Part shown: in pieces, positions 43,202 to 52,469 of the stretch | How positions within the stretch are numbered: the stretch's first letter is position 1 | Layout of the letters: each line of letters opens with the position of its first letter | Assembly (NCBI GenBank): GCA_035575515.1 | Contig: DATLXU010000068.1 | Span: 1-64,000, forward strand | DNA from: DATLXU01 sp035575515 | GTDB lineage: Bacteria; Acidobacteriota; Blastocatellia; UBA7656 | Length of the DNA: 64,000 nt | Reading direction: 5' to 3' | Made by a program: the position numbers and the translations under genes | Notes under the pieces: generated by a model | What the model saw: only the letters and a program-made list of their open reading frames with translations | What the model was told of the DNA's origin: nothing | The model's database searches: none

Positions 43202-44425
43202 TCATCTCTGTGCGCTTTTTGTGGTTGGTTTCGTTAAGCGTCCCAGCGCGATAATAATAACAACCTGCAGCGCAATCATCGCAAGATTGCCGAGCAGCGG
43301 AACCAGCAGCCCCGCGCGCAGGCTGTCTGAGCGCGTTGATATAAATCCAACGGCCCACGGCAGTGTCGCGCCTCCGAGTCCTGCGAGCATGAAGATGAGT
43401 CCGGCCACTCGCGTCGTCTGATTGCCGAAGCATCGCGGCAGTATTGCAACCGTGATTGGATAGATTGATGCGAAACCGATGCCCGCAAGAGCGACGGCAG
43501 CGAACATGCCAGCCATCGTGTTTATCGCCGTGAGCAGCGCGGTCCCGCAGAGCGCGGTTGCCAGCCCTGCAAGCGCGAGTCTCTCTTCGGCCACGCGCCG
43601 CAGCACGAGCGGCGCAGTGAGCCTGCCGATTAAAAGCATCGCCCAGAAGATTGAAGGCGGCAGCCACCACAGGTATTCCGACGAGCCTTTGAGACGGCTC
43701 GCATAAGTCGCAACCCATCCTGCGACGGCGTTCTCAGTGCCGACGTAAAGAAAGATCAGCGAGCCTATGAGCAGGACGAACGGGCTGCGAAACGCGCTCG
43801 CTTTCGTCTCCACCTCCAGCCTGCGCGGCTTATCCGCGACGTTGAGCGAATGAAATTGCACGAGCCACAAGGCGAGCAGTATCAGAAGCGACGACAGGCA
43901 GAACAATCCGAGCGTCGTGAGATTTTTTTCCGCAAGCAATCCGATGACGGGCGCGCTTGCCACCGCGCCGATGCACCACGTGAAGTTCACTATGTTGAGC
44001 GCGGCTGCTCGCCTTGTGGGATTTAATTCAGATACGAAGAGATTGGTTGTTGTGATCGTTATGCCCAGCCCCAAGCCGAAGCAAAAGACCGATGCAACGC
44101 CAACGGCCCACGGGCTGACGCCGAGCGCCGTGACCCCGACGCACATAAGCGCGTAGCCTGCGACAAGCGAGCGCAGCGACCCTATTCGCGCAATCAACGC
44201 GCTCGCTGCGCCCGAAGCCGCAATCGCTCCGACAAACTGCGCGGTGAACAGGTAGCCCGCCTGCGCGTCGTCAAGCGACCAGCGGGATTGCAGCACAGGC
44301 AGCATCGGCCCGAGCAGCGTCGTGACCACGCCCGTCAAGACGTACCCGATGTGAATCACAGCAATCGGTAGCGGTGCTGTAGTGCGCTGACGGTTAGAAT
44401 GGAATTGGCTAAGTATCGGACTCAA
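43202..44425 (-). CDS. MFS transporter
   Basis: 407 aa with 12 predicted helices and a central loop with basic residues (about 190-215). Helix 2 region SLRSLVAGYALMCVGVTALG and the pattern of helix 7 fit a sugar-type or fucose-permease-like MFS branch, but the match is by impression only. Monocistronic, facing the BON gene. Substrate not predictable. Confidence 0.82.
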   Translation of the reverse strand: MSPILSQFHSNRQRTTAPLPIAVIHIGYVLTGVVTTLLGPMLPVLQSRWSLDDAQAGYLFTAQFVGAIAASGAASALIARIGSLRSLVAGYALMCVGVTALGVSPWAVGVASVFCFGLGLGITITTTNLFVSELNPTRRAAALNIVNFTWCIGAVASAPVIGLLAEKNLTTLGLFCLSSLLILLALWLVQFHSLNVADKPRRLEVETKASAFRSPFVLLIGSLIFLYVGTENAVAGWVATYASRLKGSSEYLWWLPPSIFWAMLLIGRLTAPLVLRRVAEERLALAGLATALCGTALLTAINTMAGMFAAVALAGIGFASIYPITVAILPRCFGNQTTRVAGLIFMLAGLGGATLPWAVGFISTRSDSLRAGLLVPLLGNLAMIALQVVIIIALGRLTKPTTKSAQR

Positions 44426-44627
44426 AATTCAGCGAATCCAATCTACGTCACAGAGGCGATCTGCCTCAGTAGGATCGTAGCTCTTGAATTAGACCTTATA
44501 GTTGTTCTGTCCAAATTACAGCATACTCCTGAATAGGCGATTTTCACTCAAAAGAAAATCGAAGCTCTCTTCAAATTACAGTTTTCCAACGCACGGTTTT
44601 TGTCACCAACCCGCAATTCGCGCTTTC

Positions 44628-45554
44628 TTAAAGTTCAAGGTTGCTGCGAAGCCTTGCGATGTCACGTTGCGGCGGAGCGCCGAACAGCTTTTTGTACTCG
44701 CGGCTAAAGTAGGATGGATCTTCGTAGCCCACACGGAATCCTGCGCTCGCTGCGTCCCAACCTTCGCCCAGCATCAGACGGCGCGCTTCCTGGAGTCGTA
44801 TCTGTTTCTGAAACTGCAAAGGGCTCATCGCCGTGACCGACTTGAAGTGATGATGAAATCCCGAAACGCTCATACCGAGTTCGCGCGCGATATCATCAAT
44901 TCTGAGCGGCTTGTCAAAGTTTTCGCGCAGATGCCCGATCGCTTTGGAAATGCGGCGCGTGTCTCCTGCCGAAGCCAGCAGATGGCCGAGCCGCGCGCCC
45001 TGTTCTCCCCTTAAGAGCCGATAGATAATCTCACGAATGATGTGCGGCGCAAGAACCTGAACCTCGTCCGGCGTGTCGAGAAGCCTGACAAGTCTGACGA
45101 CTGCGTCGAGCAGGTTGGCGTCAATCGAGCTAACATCCATCGCCTTGACGCTCGCGTCGCTTTTCTTAACTTCGAGGCCGGAGTCCATCACGACTGAGGC
45201 GACTAAAGAAGCATCGAGGTTTAACCGGATGCTCAAATAGGGCCGTTCCTTAGATGCTTCTACTACATGGCTGACGATGGGCAAGTCTACCGTAGAGATT
45301 AAGTAGTGACCCGGATCGTAGCGGAATACTTCCTCGCCTAAAAGCACTTGCTTGCTGCCCTGCGCGATGACGCAAAAGGCAGGCTTGAACACGGAATGCG
45401 CCCTCTCCGTCGGCTGAGATGAGCGACCGAGGAAGAGGCCGGGGAATACCTCCAATACTTTGTCGTCGGGAAGGACTCGCGCCATCCGCTCAATGAGCTC
45501 TTCTCTGTTGATTTGCATCCTTTGCTTCTGACGTTTCGCTTCTCGATGGTTCAT
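44628..45554 (-). CDS. AraC-family regulator (YqhC-like)
   Basis: 308 aa. An AraC_N domain of the YqhC type (FKPAFCVIAQGSKQVLLGEEVFRYDPGHYLI) is followed by the two-helix-turn-helix AraC domain (about 205-300; LRIDDIARELGMSVSGFHHHFK). It is divergent from the aldo/keto reductase-alcohol dehydrogenase genes. E. coli YqhC controls an alcohol dehydrogenase and an aldo-keto reductase in the same arrangement and responds to aldehydes, so the same job is likely here. Start is uncertain; an ATG at 45518 is also possible. Confidence 0.88.
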   Translation of the reverse strand: MNHREAKRQKQRMQINREELIERMARVLPDDKVLEVFPGLFLGRSSQPTERAHSVFKPAFCVIAQGSKQVLLGEEVFRYDPGHYLISTVDLPIVSHVVEASKERPYLSIRLNLDASLVASVVMDSGLEVKKSDASVKAMDVSSIDANLLDAVVRLVRLLDTPDEVQVLAPHIIREIIYRLLRGEQGARLGHLLASAGDTRRISKAIGHLRENFDKPLRIDDIARELGMSVSGFHHHFKSVTAMSPLQFQKQIRLQEARRLMLGEGWDAASAGFRVGYEDPSYFSREYKKLFGAPPQRDIARLRSNLEL

Positions 45555-45742
45555 AAAACAATATTAGCCGCTTTGTTTCCTGTCAGCACCCTGCACGCGG
45601 AGTTTTTACAGGATTATACAATCATTCGCGAGTATTCTCTTATCAGACTATATCCCGGAGCCTTTATAATAAAAATCAAAGAGTAGGGCACAGAAAGTGC
45701 CTGCTAACGAAACTGCGGGATGCTTGGAGAAAAGGAGCAATT

Positions 45743-46738
45743 ATGCATAAGCGAAAACTTGGAAATAGCAACTTGGAAGTGTCGGCCATCGGGCTGGGCT
45801 GCATGGGAATGAGCTTTGGCTACGGTCCGGCGGCAGATAAGCAGGAGATGATTTCACTTATTCATTCAGCCGTCGAGCGCGGCGTTACATTCTTCGACAC
45901 CGCTGAAGCGTATGGCCCGTTCACAAATGAAGAACTCGTGGGCGAGGCTCTCGCTCCATTCCGCGGGCAAGTGGTGATCGCCACCAAGTTCGGGTTCAAA
46001 CTTGATCCCACTGCGGAGCGGGGTTTGGCCGGGCTTGATAGTCGGCCAGAGCACATCAGAGAAGTCGCAGAAGCCTCGCTCAAGCGACTCAAGGTCGAGA
46101 CCATTGATCTGTTCTATCAACATCGCGTTGACCCGGACGTGCCCATCGAAGATGTGGCGGGAGCGGTGAAGGATTTGATTCAGGAAGGCAAGGTCAAGCA
46201 CTTCGGCCTTTCTGAAGCAGGCGTGCAAACGATCCGCCGCGCGCACTCAGTCCAGCCTGTGGCCGCGCTCCAGAGCGAGTACTCGCTGTGGTGGAGAGAG
46301 CCTGAAGCGGAAGTGCTGCCGACGCTCGAAGAACTCGGTATCGGGTTCGTTCCATTCAGTCCTCTGGGCAAGGGCTTTCTCACGGGAAAGATTGATGAGA
46401 ACACAACCTTCGACAGTACAGACTTCCGCAACATAGTTCCTCGCTTTACGCCGGAGGCTCGCAAAGCGAATCAGGCAGTGGTTGATCTATTGAGCGACAT
46501 CGCAAGACGGAAGAATGCAACACCTGCTCAAATCGCGCTTGCGTGGTTGCTCGCCCAGAAGCCTTGGATTGTTCCCATACCGGGCACCACGAAGCTGCAC
46601 CGTTTGGAAGAAAACATCGGAGCCGCCGCTGTTGAGCTCACGCCCGACGACCTTCGTGAGATTGATAGCGCCGCCTCGAAGATCACGGTGCAAGGGGCGC
46701 GCTACCCAGAAAACCTGCAGCAAATGACCGGACGCTGA
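45743..46738 (+). CDS. aldo/keto reductase
   Basis: 331 aa NADPH-type TIM-barrel reductase. Catalytic tetrad residues are visible: D in FFDTAEAYG, Y in the same segment, K in ATKFGF and H in FYQHRVDP. The C-terminal nucleotide site (IPGTTKLHRLEENIGA) is intact. Resembles the AKR13/YajO-like group acting on small aldehydes and ketones. AAAAGGAGC lies before the ATG. A TATAAT (45665-45670) in the divergent region may be the -10 of its promoter. First gene of an oxidoreductase cluster. Confidence 0.9.
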   Translation: MHKRKLGNSNLEVSAIGLGCMGMSFGYGPAADKQEMISLIHSAVERGVTFFDTAEAYGPFTNEELVGEALAPFRGQVVIATKFGFKLDPTAERGLAGLDSRPEHIREVAEASLKRLKVETIDLFYQHRVDPDVPIEDVAGAVKDLIQEGKVKHFGLSEAGVQTIRRAHSVQPVAALQSEYSLWWREPEAEVLPTLEELGIGFVPFSPLGKGFLTGKIDENTTFDSTDFRNIVPRFTPEARKANQAVVDLLSDIARRKNATPAQIALAWLLAQKPWIVPIPGTTKLHRLEENIGAAAVELTPDDLREIDSAASKITVQGARYPENLQQMTGR

Positions 46739-46768
46739 GTTGAGGAATTCAGAAGGAGGTAAATCGCC

Positions 46769-47803
46769 ATGCGCGCAACTGTTATGTTTGGAGCTGGGGA
46801 CGTTCGGATCGAAAACGTCCCTGACGCTCGCGTCATCGAGCCGACCGACGCGCTCGTCACCGTCACCCGCGCCTGCATATGCGGCAGCGACCTCTGGCCG
46901 TACAAGTCAATGGAGCCGAGCGATGCTGGCCGCCCGATGGGGCACGAAGCCATCGGCATAGTTGAATCCGTCGGGACCGACGTTCGCACAATCAAAGTCG
47001 GCGATCTCGTCATCGTGCCGTTCGCCTACTCCGACGGAACCTGCGATTTCTGCCACGAAGGGCTGCACACGTCATGCGTGCGCGGCGGATTCTTCGGCTC
47101 GGCTGAAGTCGGCGGCGCACAGGCCGAAGCCGTTCGTGTCCCTCTGGCGGACGGAACGCTCTTTGTCCTGCCAGTCGGCAAAGATGACGCGCTGATGCCG
47201 TCGCTGCTCACGCTTTCAGATGTATTGGGCACGGGCCATCATGCAGCCGTCACTGCGAAGGTCGGCCCGGGGAAAAGTGTCGCCGTCGTTGGAGACGGGG
47301 CTGTCGGCTTATGTGGCGTTATCGCTGCTCGTCGCCTCGGCGCAGAGCAGATAATCATCATGGGCCATCATCGCGAGCGGATTAGGTTGGCTAGAGAGTT
47401 CGGCGCAACCGACGCGGTCAGCGAGCGTGGCGATGATGCGGTCGAGCGTGTGCGCGAGATGACCGGCGGCTTCGGCGTCCACTCCGTTCTTGAATGCGTT
47501 GGCACAGAGCAGGCGATGCTCACAGCAATCAGCATCGCGCGTCCGGGCGGCGCAGTTGGCCGCGTCGGCGTTCCCCAAGACGAGACGATGCCGGCGTCGC
47601 AGCCTGCGTTCTTCAACAACGTCACAGTGGGCGGCGGCCCCGCGCCGGTTCGCGCATACATCGAGGAGCTTCTGCCCGACATCCTCGAAGGCAGAATCGA
47701 GCCGGGCCGGGTCTTCGACCAAGTCATCGGCCTCGACGAGGTGCCCGACGGCTACCGGGCGATGAACGAGCGTGAGGCGATCAAGGTTCTGGTCAAGCCG
47801 TGA
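46769..47803 (+). CDS. zinc-dependent alcohol dehydrogenase
   Basis: 344 aa medium-chain dehydrogenase. Catalytic zinc ligands are in CICGSD and MGHEA, with structural-zinc cysteines in CDFCHEGLHTSC. The nucleotide-binding motif VVGDGAVGLCGV is present. AAGGAGG precedes the ATG and the gap to the aldo/keto reductase is 30 bases, so they are co-transcribed. It probably oxidises or reduces the same class of small alcohols or aldehydes as its neighbour. Confidence 0.9.
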   Translation: MRATVMFGAGDVRIENVPDARVIEPTDALVTVTRACICGSDLWPYKSMEPSDAGRPMGHEAIGIVESVGTDVRTIKVGDLVIVPFAYSDGTCDFCHEGLHTSCVRGGFFGSAEVGGAQAEAVRVPLADGTLFVLPVGKDDALMPSLLTLSDVLGTGHHAAVTAKVGPGKSVAVVGDGAVGLCGVIAARRLGAEQIIIMGHHRERIRLAREFGATDAVSERGDDAVERVREMTGGFGVHSVLECVGTEQAMLTAISIARPGGAVGRVGVPQDETMPASQPAFFNNVTVGGGPAPVRAYIEELLPDILEGRIEPGRVFDQVIGLDEVPDGYRAMNEREAIKVLVKP

Positions 47804-47853
47804 GGCGCTCGCTCTGATGGAAACCGCAGCGCAGCACGGAAGGAGGAATGATG

Positions 47854-48240
47854 ATGACCGCATGGAAGAGCGGCGAGCTTGATAAGATCGCAGCAGCAGA
47901 AGAACTGCAAATCGCGTCCGTGCGACGCGACGGCACACTGCGAAATCCGGTGACGATCTGGGTCGTCCGCCTCGGTGACGATCTCTACGTCCGGTCTGTA
48001 AACGGGCGCAGTTCCAGTTGGTTCCGCGCCGTCCGGGTGCGCCACGAAGGTCGCATCCGCGCCGGCGGCGTCGAGAAAGACGTCACATTCGTAGAGGAAC
48101 CCGACCTCAGTATTAACGACCGGATTGACGCCGCCTACCGCACCAAGTACCGCCGCTACGCCGCAAGCATCATCAGAAGCATCGTCAGTCCTGAAGCACG
48201 ATCTGCGACGATCAAGCTCGTGCCGCGAGAGATTAGTTGA
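47854..48240 (+). CDS. DUF2255-family protein
   Basis: 128 aa soluble protein of the DUF2255 type, which has a split-barrel-like appearance: RRDGTLRNPVTIWVVRLGDDLYVRS followed by RAVRVRHEGRIRAGG. Such proteins are often near oxidoreductases and may bind a flavin or similar cofactor, but this is not proven. Three ATGs occur in a row; the third (47854) sits 7 bases after AGGAGG and is preferred. Third gene of the cluster. Confidence 0.75.
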   Translation: MTAWKSGELDKIAAAEELQIASVRRDGTLRNPVTIWVVRLGDDLYVRSVNGRSSSWFRAVRVRHEGRIRAGGVEKDVTFVEEPDLSINDRIDAAYRTKYRRYAASIIRSIVSPEARSATIKLVPREIS

Positions 48241-48244
48241 CGGC

Positions 48245-48784
48245 ATGTTAGAACTCACCGAATGGAACAGCTTTTACGTAATCGTCGGCTCGGCTGCCGG
48301 TGCCCTGATTGGCCTGCAGTTCGTCGTGATGACACTAATTGCCGAAAGGCCGCGACTACGTGTGGCGGAGGCTGGCGCCGCATTTACGACGCCGAGCGTC
48401 GTTCATTTCGGAGTCGTGCTCTTGCTGTCAGCAGTTGCGAGCGCTCCATGGCATGCGATCAGCGCCGTCGCAGTTTTTTGGGGATTAGTGGGTCTCAGCG
48501 GGATAGTATACGCCGTTGTAGTGACTCGGCGTCTGAGAATGCAAACCGTCTACCGGCCCGTATTTGAGGACTGGTTGTTCCATGTTGTGCTTCCATTTGC
48601 GGCGTATACAATGCTGGCCGGGTCGGCATACGTAGCTCACTCCCATGCGCGCCCAGCCCTGTTCCTCGTTGGCGCTGCGGTGGTGCTGCTCCTCTTCGTT
48701 GGCATTCACAATGCTTGGGACGCCGTGACGTACCACGTCTTTACCAAGACAGGGGAACAGCCGGAGGCTGAGCGGCGCCGCTGA
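48245..48784 (+). CDS. small integral membrane protein, unknown
   Basis: 179 aa with about five hydrophobic segments (residues 10-32, 47-67, 72-92, 112-132, 138-160) and a charged C-terminal tail (QPEAERRR). It starts 4 bases after the DUF2255 stop, so it is probably translated from the same transcript. No family recognised. The reading frame is also open farther upstream, but that part overlaps DUF2255. Confidence 0.65.
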   Translation: MLELTEWNSFYVIVGSAAGALIGLQFVVMTLIAERPRLRVAEAGAAFTTPSVVHFGVVLLLSAVASAPWHAISAVAVFWGLVGLSGIVYAVVVTRRLRMQTVYRPVFEDWLFHVVLPFAAYTMLAGSAYVAHSHARPALFLVGAAVVLLLFVGIHNAWDAVTYHVFTKTGEQPEAERRR

Positions 48785-48820
48785 GACATAGAGAGATCGT
48801 GGCGTTAAGGAGTTAGGAAA

Positions 48821-49039
48821 ATGGAGATCAAAAGGGCTGGCTCACAGCCTTCCGGCAAAGGGCCGGGCGAGTATTTCACCGGCGCCCTACACATTGATCC
48901 GCTGTTTGAGGCACCCGAACCTGCGTGCGCGCATGGCGCGAGTATCACGTTCGAGCCGGGCGCTCGCAGTGCATGGCACACTCGTCCGCTCGGGCAGTGG
49001 AACTGCTGTTGGAGCGGCCTGTTGCATTGGATTGATTGA
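48821..49039 (+). pseudogene. truncated cupin gene
   Basis: 72 aa frame whose first 58 residues match the start of small cupins of the type found with carboxymuconolactone decarboxylases (KRAGSQPSGKGPGEYFTG, then ASITFEPGARSAWHT). After LGQ the sequence diverges and stops, so the second half of the barrel is missing. The metal-site His of AWHTHPLGQ is Arg here (AWHTRPLGQ). The break lies next to the convergent M61 gene, so the 3' part was lost in a rearrangement or deletion. It has a ribosome-binding site but is unlikely to make a working protein. Confidence 0.7.
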
Positions 49040-49046
49040 GCCGTCA

Positions 49047-50927
49047 TTACGGCTCGAACTTTTTCTCCGCAAGCCACGTTGTGAAAATCTTCTTCTGCAA
49101 CTCCGATGCGTTTGCCTTCTCTTTTATCGAGTAAGTGATTCGCTCGCGGCTGACGACGGGAACGATGATCGTCATCAGCCTGTCACGGCGCATAACGGTC
49201 AACTGAATCGTCGAGCCGGCCTTCTTTTCAGCAAATCGCTGATCGAACGATGCGGGATCAATCCGGTCGCCGTCCATCGCCACGAGAATGTCTCCTATAT
49301 CCAATCCCGCATCGGCGGCAGGCGAGTCGGGCGCGACGCCCGTTATCGCTATTTGACCCGGCTGAAGCGGCGTCAGAGTGGGACCGAATATGCCTCCGCT
49401 CGAAGGAATCGAAGTGCCTGTCGTGATGCCTATGTAAGGCGCGGGCTGCCCCTTTTTCTCTTCAAGCATCAATCCCGCGTGGTCGAGGAATTTATTCCAT
49501 GGAATCTCTTCAACGCCTGAAACGTACTTCGCAAAAAAATCTCCGAAGTCATAATTCGTCGGCGCAGCCTGTCGCGTGATTAATTCAACCGCGTCGCGAA
49601 AGCCTCGCACCTCTTCAAATCCCGGCTTGGGCAGTCCGTTATGTTCGAGCAGGTAGAGGAATACGTCGAGAAGATTCTTTTGATTCCCTGTGCGATGGCG
49701 AATCTCAAGATCGAGCAGGACTCCGATTAACTCGCCTTTGTTGTAGTAGTCAATCCGGTTGTTGGCGGCGTTGTCGCCGACGTTCCACGTGTCCCAGCTC
49801 GATAGCTCGACGCTCATGATCTTTCTTCCGGGCGCGGATTGAAGAGTCGTGATTTGATTGGCGAGGTTCTCGAAATAATCCTTGCGCGACCACAGCCCGC
49901 TGCGCTTCAGCCCGACTGCTGCCCAGTAGCTTGTCATTCCTTCCGAGACGTACAGGTTGCGCGTGTGCTGCTCGCGCGTGTAATCGAACGGGCCGAGAAT
50001 CTGAGGGCGTATCCGCTTCACGTTGTAGAGGTGAAAGAACTCGTGCGCGGCGACGAACAGGTAGCGGCTGTAGAGGGCCGGAGACGAATGCATATCCCAC
50101 GCTGGCAAACTGATGTCTGTCGAGTTGAGATGCTCAAGCCCACCGGGACGCCCGCCCGCGCGAGCGCGAAGGAAGAAGACGTACTTCTTGAATGGCGCTC
50201 CGCCCATCATATCGGTCAAATAGCTGACGAAGACTTTCGTATCGCGCGTGATCTTCTCTTTGTCGTAATTTCCTTTTCCGATGAAGACCAGATAGTACTT
50301 GACGTTCTTGTAATCAAACTCGGTCTGCTGCAAATCTGGACCTAGCACGACCGATGCATCAACGAATGTGTCGTAGTTATCAGCGGTGAAAGTGTTCGGC
50401 TCACTTCCCGCATCCATACCTGTTTGAATGCGCCACGATGCGGGTGCTTCGATCTTCAACTTCACCGCGCCTTCGAGCGGGTAGGGCCGCTTGCCAACGA
50501 CGTACATAAAAGTGCTCGGCCCGCGCAGGTAGCAGACTTCGTCGTTGTAATCGTTTCGCAGGTAGAGCTTGTAGGCGGCTGTCACCTGTCGCCCGCTGCC
50601 GCGATAGATGCGCCAGGTCTGCTTATCAATCTTTTCAAATTTCAACTGCGCGCCTGTCTCGTCGCTCGCGGAAAACTCCTGCACGTTGCGCCACGCGTTG
50701 TGAATCGTGTAAGCGCCGGGCGACCACGCGGGCATCGCAACATCAATCGAAGGCGCGCCGTTGCTGTTCACGGTCAGCGCGACCTGAATGAAGTGCGACG
50801 TGGGCCTTTTATCGAGCGTGACACGGTAGCTGACAGGGCCTGTCTGCGCGCTTGCGGCGATTGAAAAAGCAAACAGCAGGATTATGGGCGAAAAATATTT
50901 GATGGCGTGACGGCGCAAGATATTCAT
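49047..50927 (-). CDS. M61-family glycyl aminopeptidase with PDZ domain
   Basis: 626 aa with a signal peptide (ends SASAQTG). An N-terminal beta domain is followed by the gluzincin site H295-E296-x2-H299 (AHEFFH) and E329 (VSEGMTSYW). A C-terminal PDZ domain (about 515-600; APDSPAADAGLDIGDILVAMDGD) follows. It cleaves small N-terminal residues of peptides in the periplasm. It starts 23 bases after the LacI stop on the same strand, so it may be co-transcribed with lacI. Confidence 0.9.
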   Translation of the reverse strand: MNILRRHAIKYFSPIILLFAFSIAASAQTGPVSYRVTLDKRPTSHFIQVALTVNSNGAPSIDVAMPAWSPGAYTIHNAWRNVQEFSASDETGAQLKFEKIDKQTWRIYRGSGRQVTAAYKLYLRNDYNDEVCYLRGPSTFMYVVGKRPYPLEGAVKLKIEAPASWRIQTGMDAGSEPNTFTADNYDTFVDASVVLGPDLQQTEFDYKNVKYYLVFIGKGNYDKEKITRDTKVFVSYLTDMMGGAPFKKYVFFLRARAGGRPGGLEHLNSTDISLPAWDMHSSPALYSRYLFVAAHEFFHLYNVKRIRPQILGPFDYTREQHTRNLYVSEGMTSYWAAVGLKRSGLWSRKDYFENLANQITTLQSAPGRKIMSVELSSWDTWNVGDNAANNRIDYYNKGELIGVLLDLEIRHRTGNQKNLLDVFLYLLEHNGLPKPGFEEVRGFRDAVELITRQAAPTNYDFGDFFAKYVSGVEEIPWNKFLDHAGLMLEEKKGQPAPYIGITTGTSIPSSGGIFGPTLTPLQPGQIAITGVAPDSPAADAGLDIGDILVAMDGDRIDPASFDQRFAEKKAGSTIQLTVMRRDRLMTIIVPVVSRERITYSIKEKANASELQKKIFTTWLAEKKFEP

Positions 50928-50950
50928 GCATGTTCTCCTTGTCAGAGGTT

Positions 50951-52054
50951 CTAACGATTCGCCTGTTTTCGTCTTTGAGATTTGCCATTCTCTTTTGCAG
51001 TTGATGTTGACTGGCGAACGACAAGCTCAGGCTCAACAGTCACGAGTTCGGGGAACGCAGCATCATCGCCATTCGCGATGCGCCGCAAGAGAGTCTCGGC
51101 AGCGATCTGTCCCATCTCGTAAAGCGGCTGGCGGATTGTCGTCAATGCCGGATTATGAAATGCCGCGTTGTCAACGTCATCGAATCCGACAACCGAAACG
51201 TCTTCAGGAACGCGAAACCCCGCTTCCTGAAAAGCGCGAATCGCGCCGATGGCTGAGATGTCGTTGAAAGCAAACAGCGCCGTGAACGGCTCGCGCGCGG
51301 CGAGCAGTCTCTTTGCCGCAATGTAACCGACTTCGGGCGAGGGCGAATCGCCTTTCAATTGAGCGACGAGCGCGGGGCGGATTGTAATTTCAAACTCGCG
51401 CGCTGCTTCTCGAATCGAATTCCACCTCGCCTCAGTGTCCGAGCTGAAGACCTGCCCCTTGATGAAAGCAATGCGGCGATGGCCGAGCTTCACAAGGTGC
51501 TCAAGCGCAAGCATAGCGGCGCGACGATGATTGAGTACGATGTTTGTCACGCCTTCGATGTCAGAGTGACCGGACACGGCAGCGACGGGAAATGGCAACG
51601 GGTGAGTGATCGGCGTGTCGACTGCGATTATGCCGTCGACGCAGCGGTCTAAAAATAACTTCGGATATTCATCGAGCAGTTCCGCTTTGTGGCGATGGCA
51701 GGCGACAATGTAGAAGTAACCTGCCTTTAGCAGTTGCTCTTCAATCCCGTTCATCACCTCTGCGGTGTAGCCGCCGCTGATTTCCGGGACAAGCACGCCG
51801 AGCGTGTGGCTGCGCTTCGTCCTGAGAGAGCGAGCGTGAAAGTGCGGGCGATAGTTCATCCCCTTGGCTGCTTCAAAGATGCGGTCTTTTGTCGCCTGCG
51901 GAATCGAATCTGCAACAGGCGATTCGTTCAGCACGAGCGACAGCGTCGAAGGCGACAGCCCCACGTGCGCGGCAAGCTCCTTGAGGCTTACGGCTCGCTT
52001 GTGCGAGCTTCCGCCTTTCTTCTTCCCGCGCGCGTCGCTTTTTTTTCGAGGCAT
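50951..52054 (-). CDS. LacI-family transcriptional regulator
   Basis: 367 aa. A basic N-terminal extension precedes the HTH (SLKELAAHVGLSPSTLSLVLN) and hinge, followed by a periplasmic-binding-protein-like sugar domain (LGVLVPEISGGY...VSVVGFDDVDNA). It is divergent from a TonB receptor-glycosidase operon. A palindrome of LacI type lies between them next to the predicted operon promoter. It is probably a sugar-responsive repressor of that operon. Confidence 0.92.
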   Translation of the reverse strand: MPRKKSDARGKKKGGSSHKRAVSLKELAAHVGLSPSTLSLVLNESPVADSIPQATKDRIFEAAKGMNYRPHFHARSLRTKRSHTLGVLVPEISGGYTAEVMNGIEEQLLKAGYFYIVACHRHKAELLDEYPKLFLDRCVDGIIAVDTPITHPLPFPVAAVSGHSDIEGVTNIVLNHRRAAMLALEHLVKLGHRRIAFIKGQVFSSDTEARWNSIREAAREFEITIRPALVAQLKGDSPSPEVGYIAAKRLLAAREPFTALFAFNDISAIGAIRAFQEAGFRVPEDVSVVGFDDVDNAAFHNPALTTIRQPLYEMGQIAAETLLRRIANGDDAAFPELVTVEPELVVRQSTSTAKENGKSQRRKQANR

Positions 52055-52108
52055 GTGTCGCAGTTTCGCACATCGAAGTGGTCAAATCAAGGTCGCCGAA
52101 GAATCGGC

Positions 52109-52137
52109 TTGACGACGATTGATTATAGTGATATTCT
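52109..52137 (+). promoter_or_regulatory. probable promoter of the carbohydrate operon
   Basis: TTGACG (52109-52114), 17-base spacer, TATTCT (52132-52137); predicted start near 52144. The -35 matches 5 of 6, the -10 matches 4 of 6. The rest of the 415-base gap (52055-52469) holds the operator, a hairpin and a long untranslated leader. Confidence 0.55.
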
Positions 52138-52149
52138 GCGAATCGCTTT

Positions 52150-52167
52150 TACTAAATCGTTTTAGTA
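52150..52167. promoter_or_regulatory. LacI-type operator
   Basis: TACTAAATC-GTTTTAGTA is an 18-bp palindrome with one mismatched pair and a central CG, the pattern bound by LacI-family regulators. It lies about 6-23 bases downstream of the predicted transcript start of the glycosidase operon, a typical repression site, and about 95 bases upstream of the divergent lacI gene. Confidence 0.7.
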
Positions 52168-52192
52168 GATTTTTCATATCGTCGTTATGCGC

Positions 52193-52218
52193 ATGGATGC
52201 TTAGCGTTAAGCATCCAT
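52193..52218. other. perfect 11-bp hairpin in the operon leader
   Basis: ATGGATGCTTA-GCGT-TAAGCATCCAT is a perfect stem with a 4-base loop, near position +50 of the predicted transcript. It lacks a following T-run, so it is not a standard terminator. It could stabilise the mRNA or bind a protein. Confidence 0.5.
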
Positions 52219-52469
52219 CTTGATTCTTTCGAGGCTTGGCCGGTAAAGTTTGTGCAGACCGCTTGTGAGCGTCTGAGCAAACCGCAAAATGCCGCAAGCA
52301 CAATGACCTTTTGATCAAAAGCGATGGCTTCGTCTGCGGTGATTGCGGCCAACAGGATGTGTTACCGGCCTGCAAGGCATTCACTAACTTCCCGCACATG
52401 CCACAGGGTTGCTGGAGCAGCCCCGCCAATTTGTGATGTGTACGAAGCTCACATTCGGAGGATTTAGCC

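Noticed and set aside
52262..52439. Cys-rich plus-strand frame (GFVCGDCG) resembling a zinc ribbon of a transposase or lost gene
   Set aside because: Only about 55 codons, no start codon or ribosome site and no further similarity; it lies in the operon leader and could be chance.
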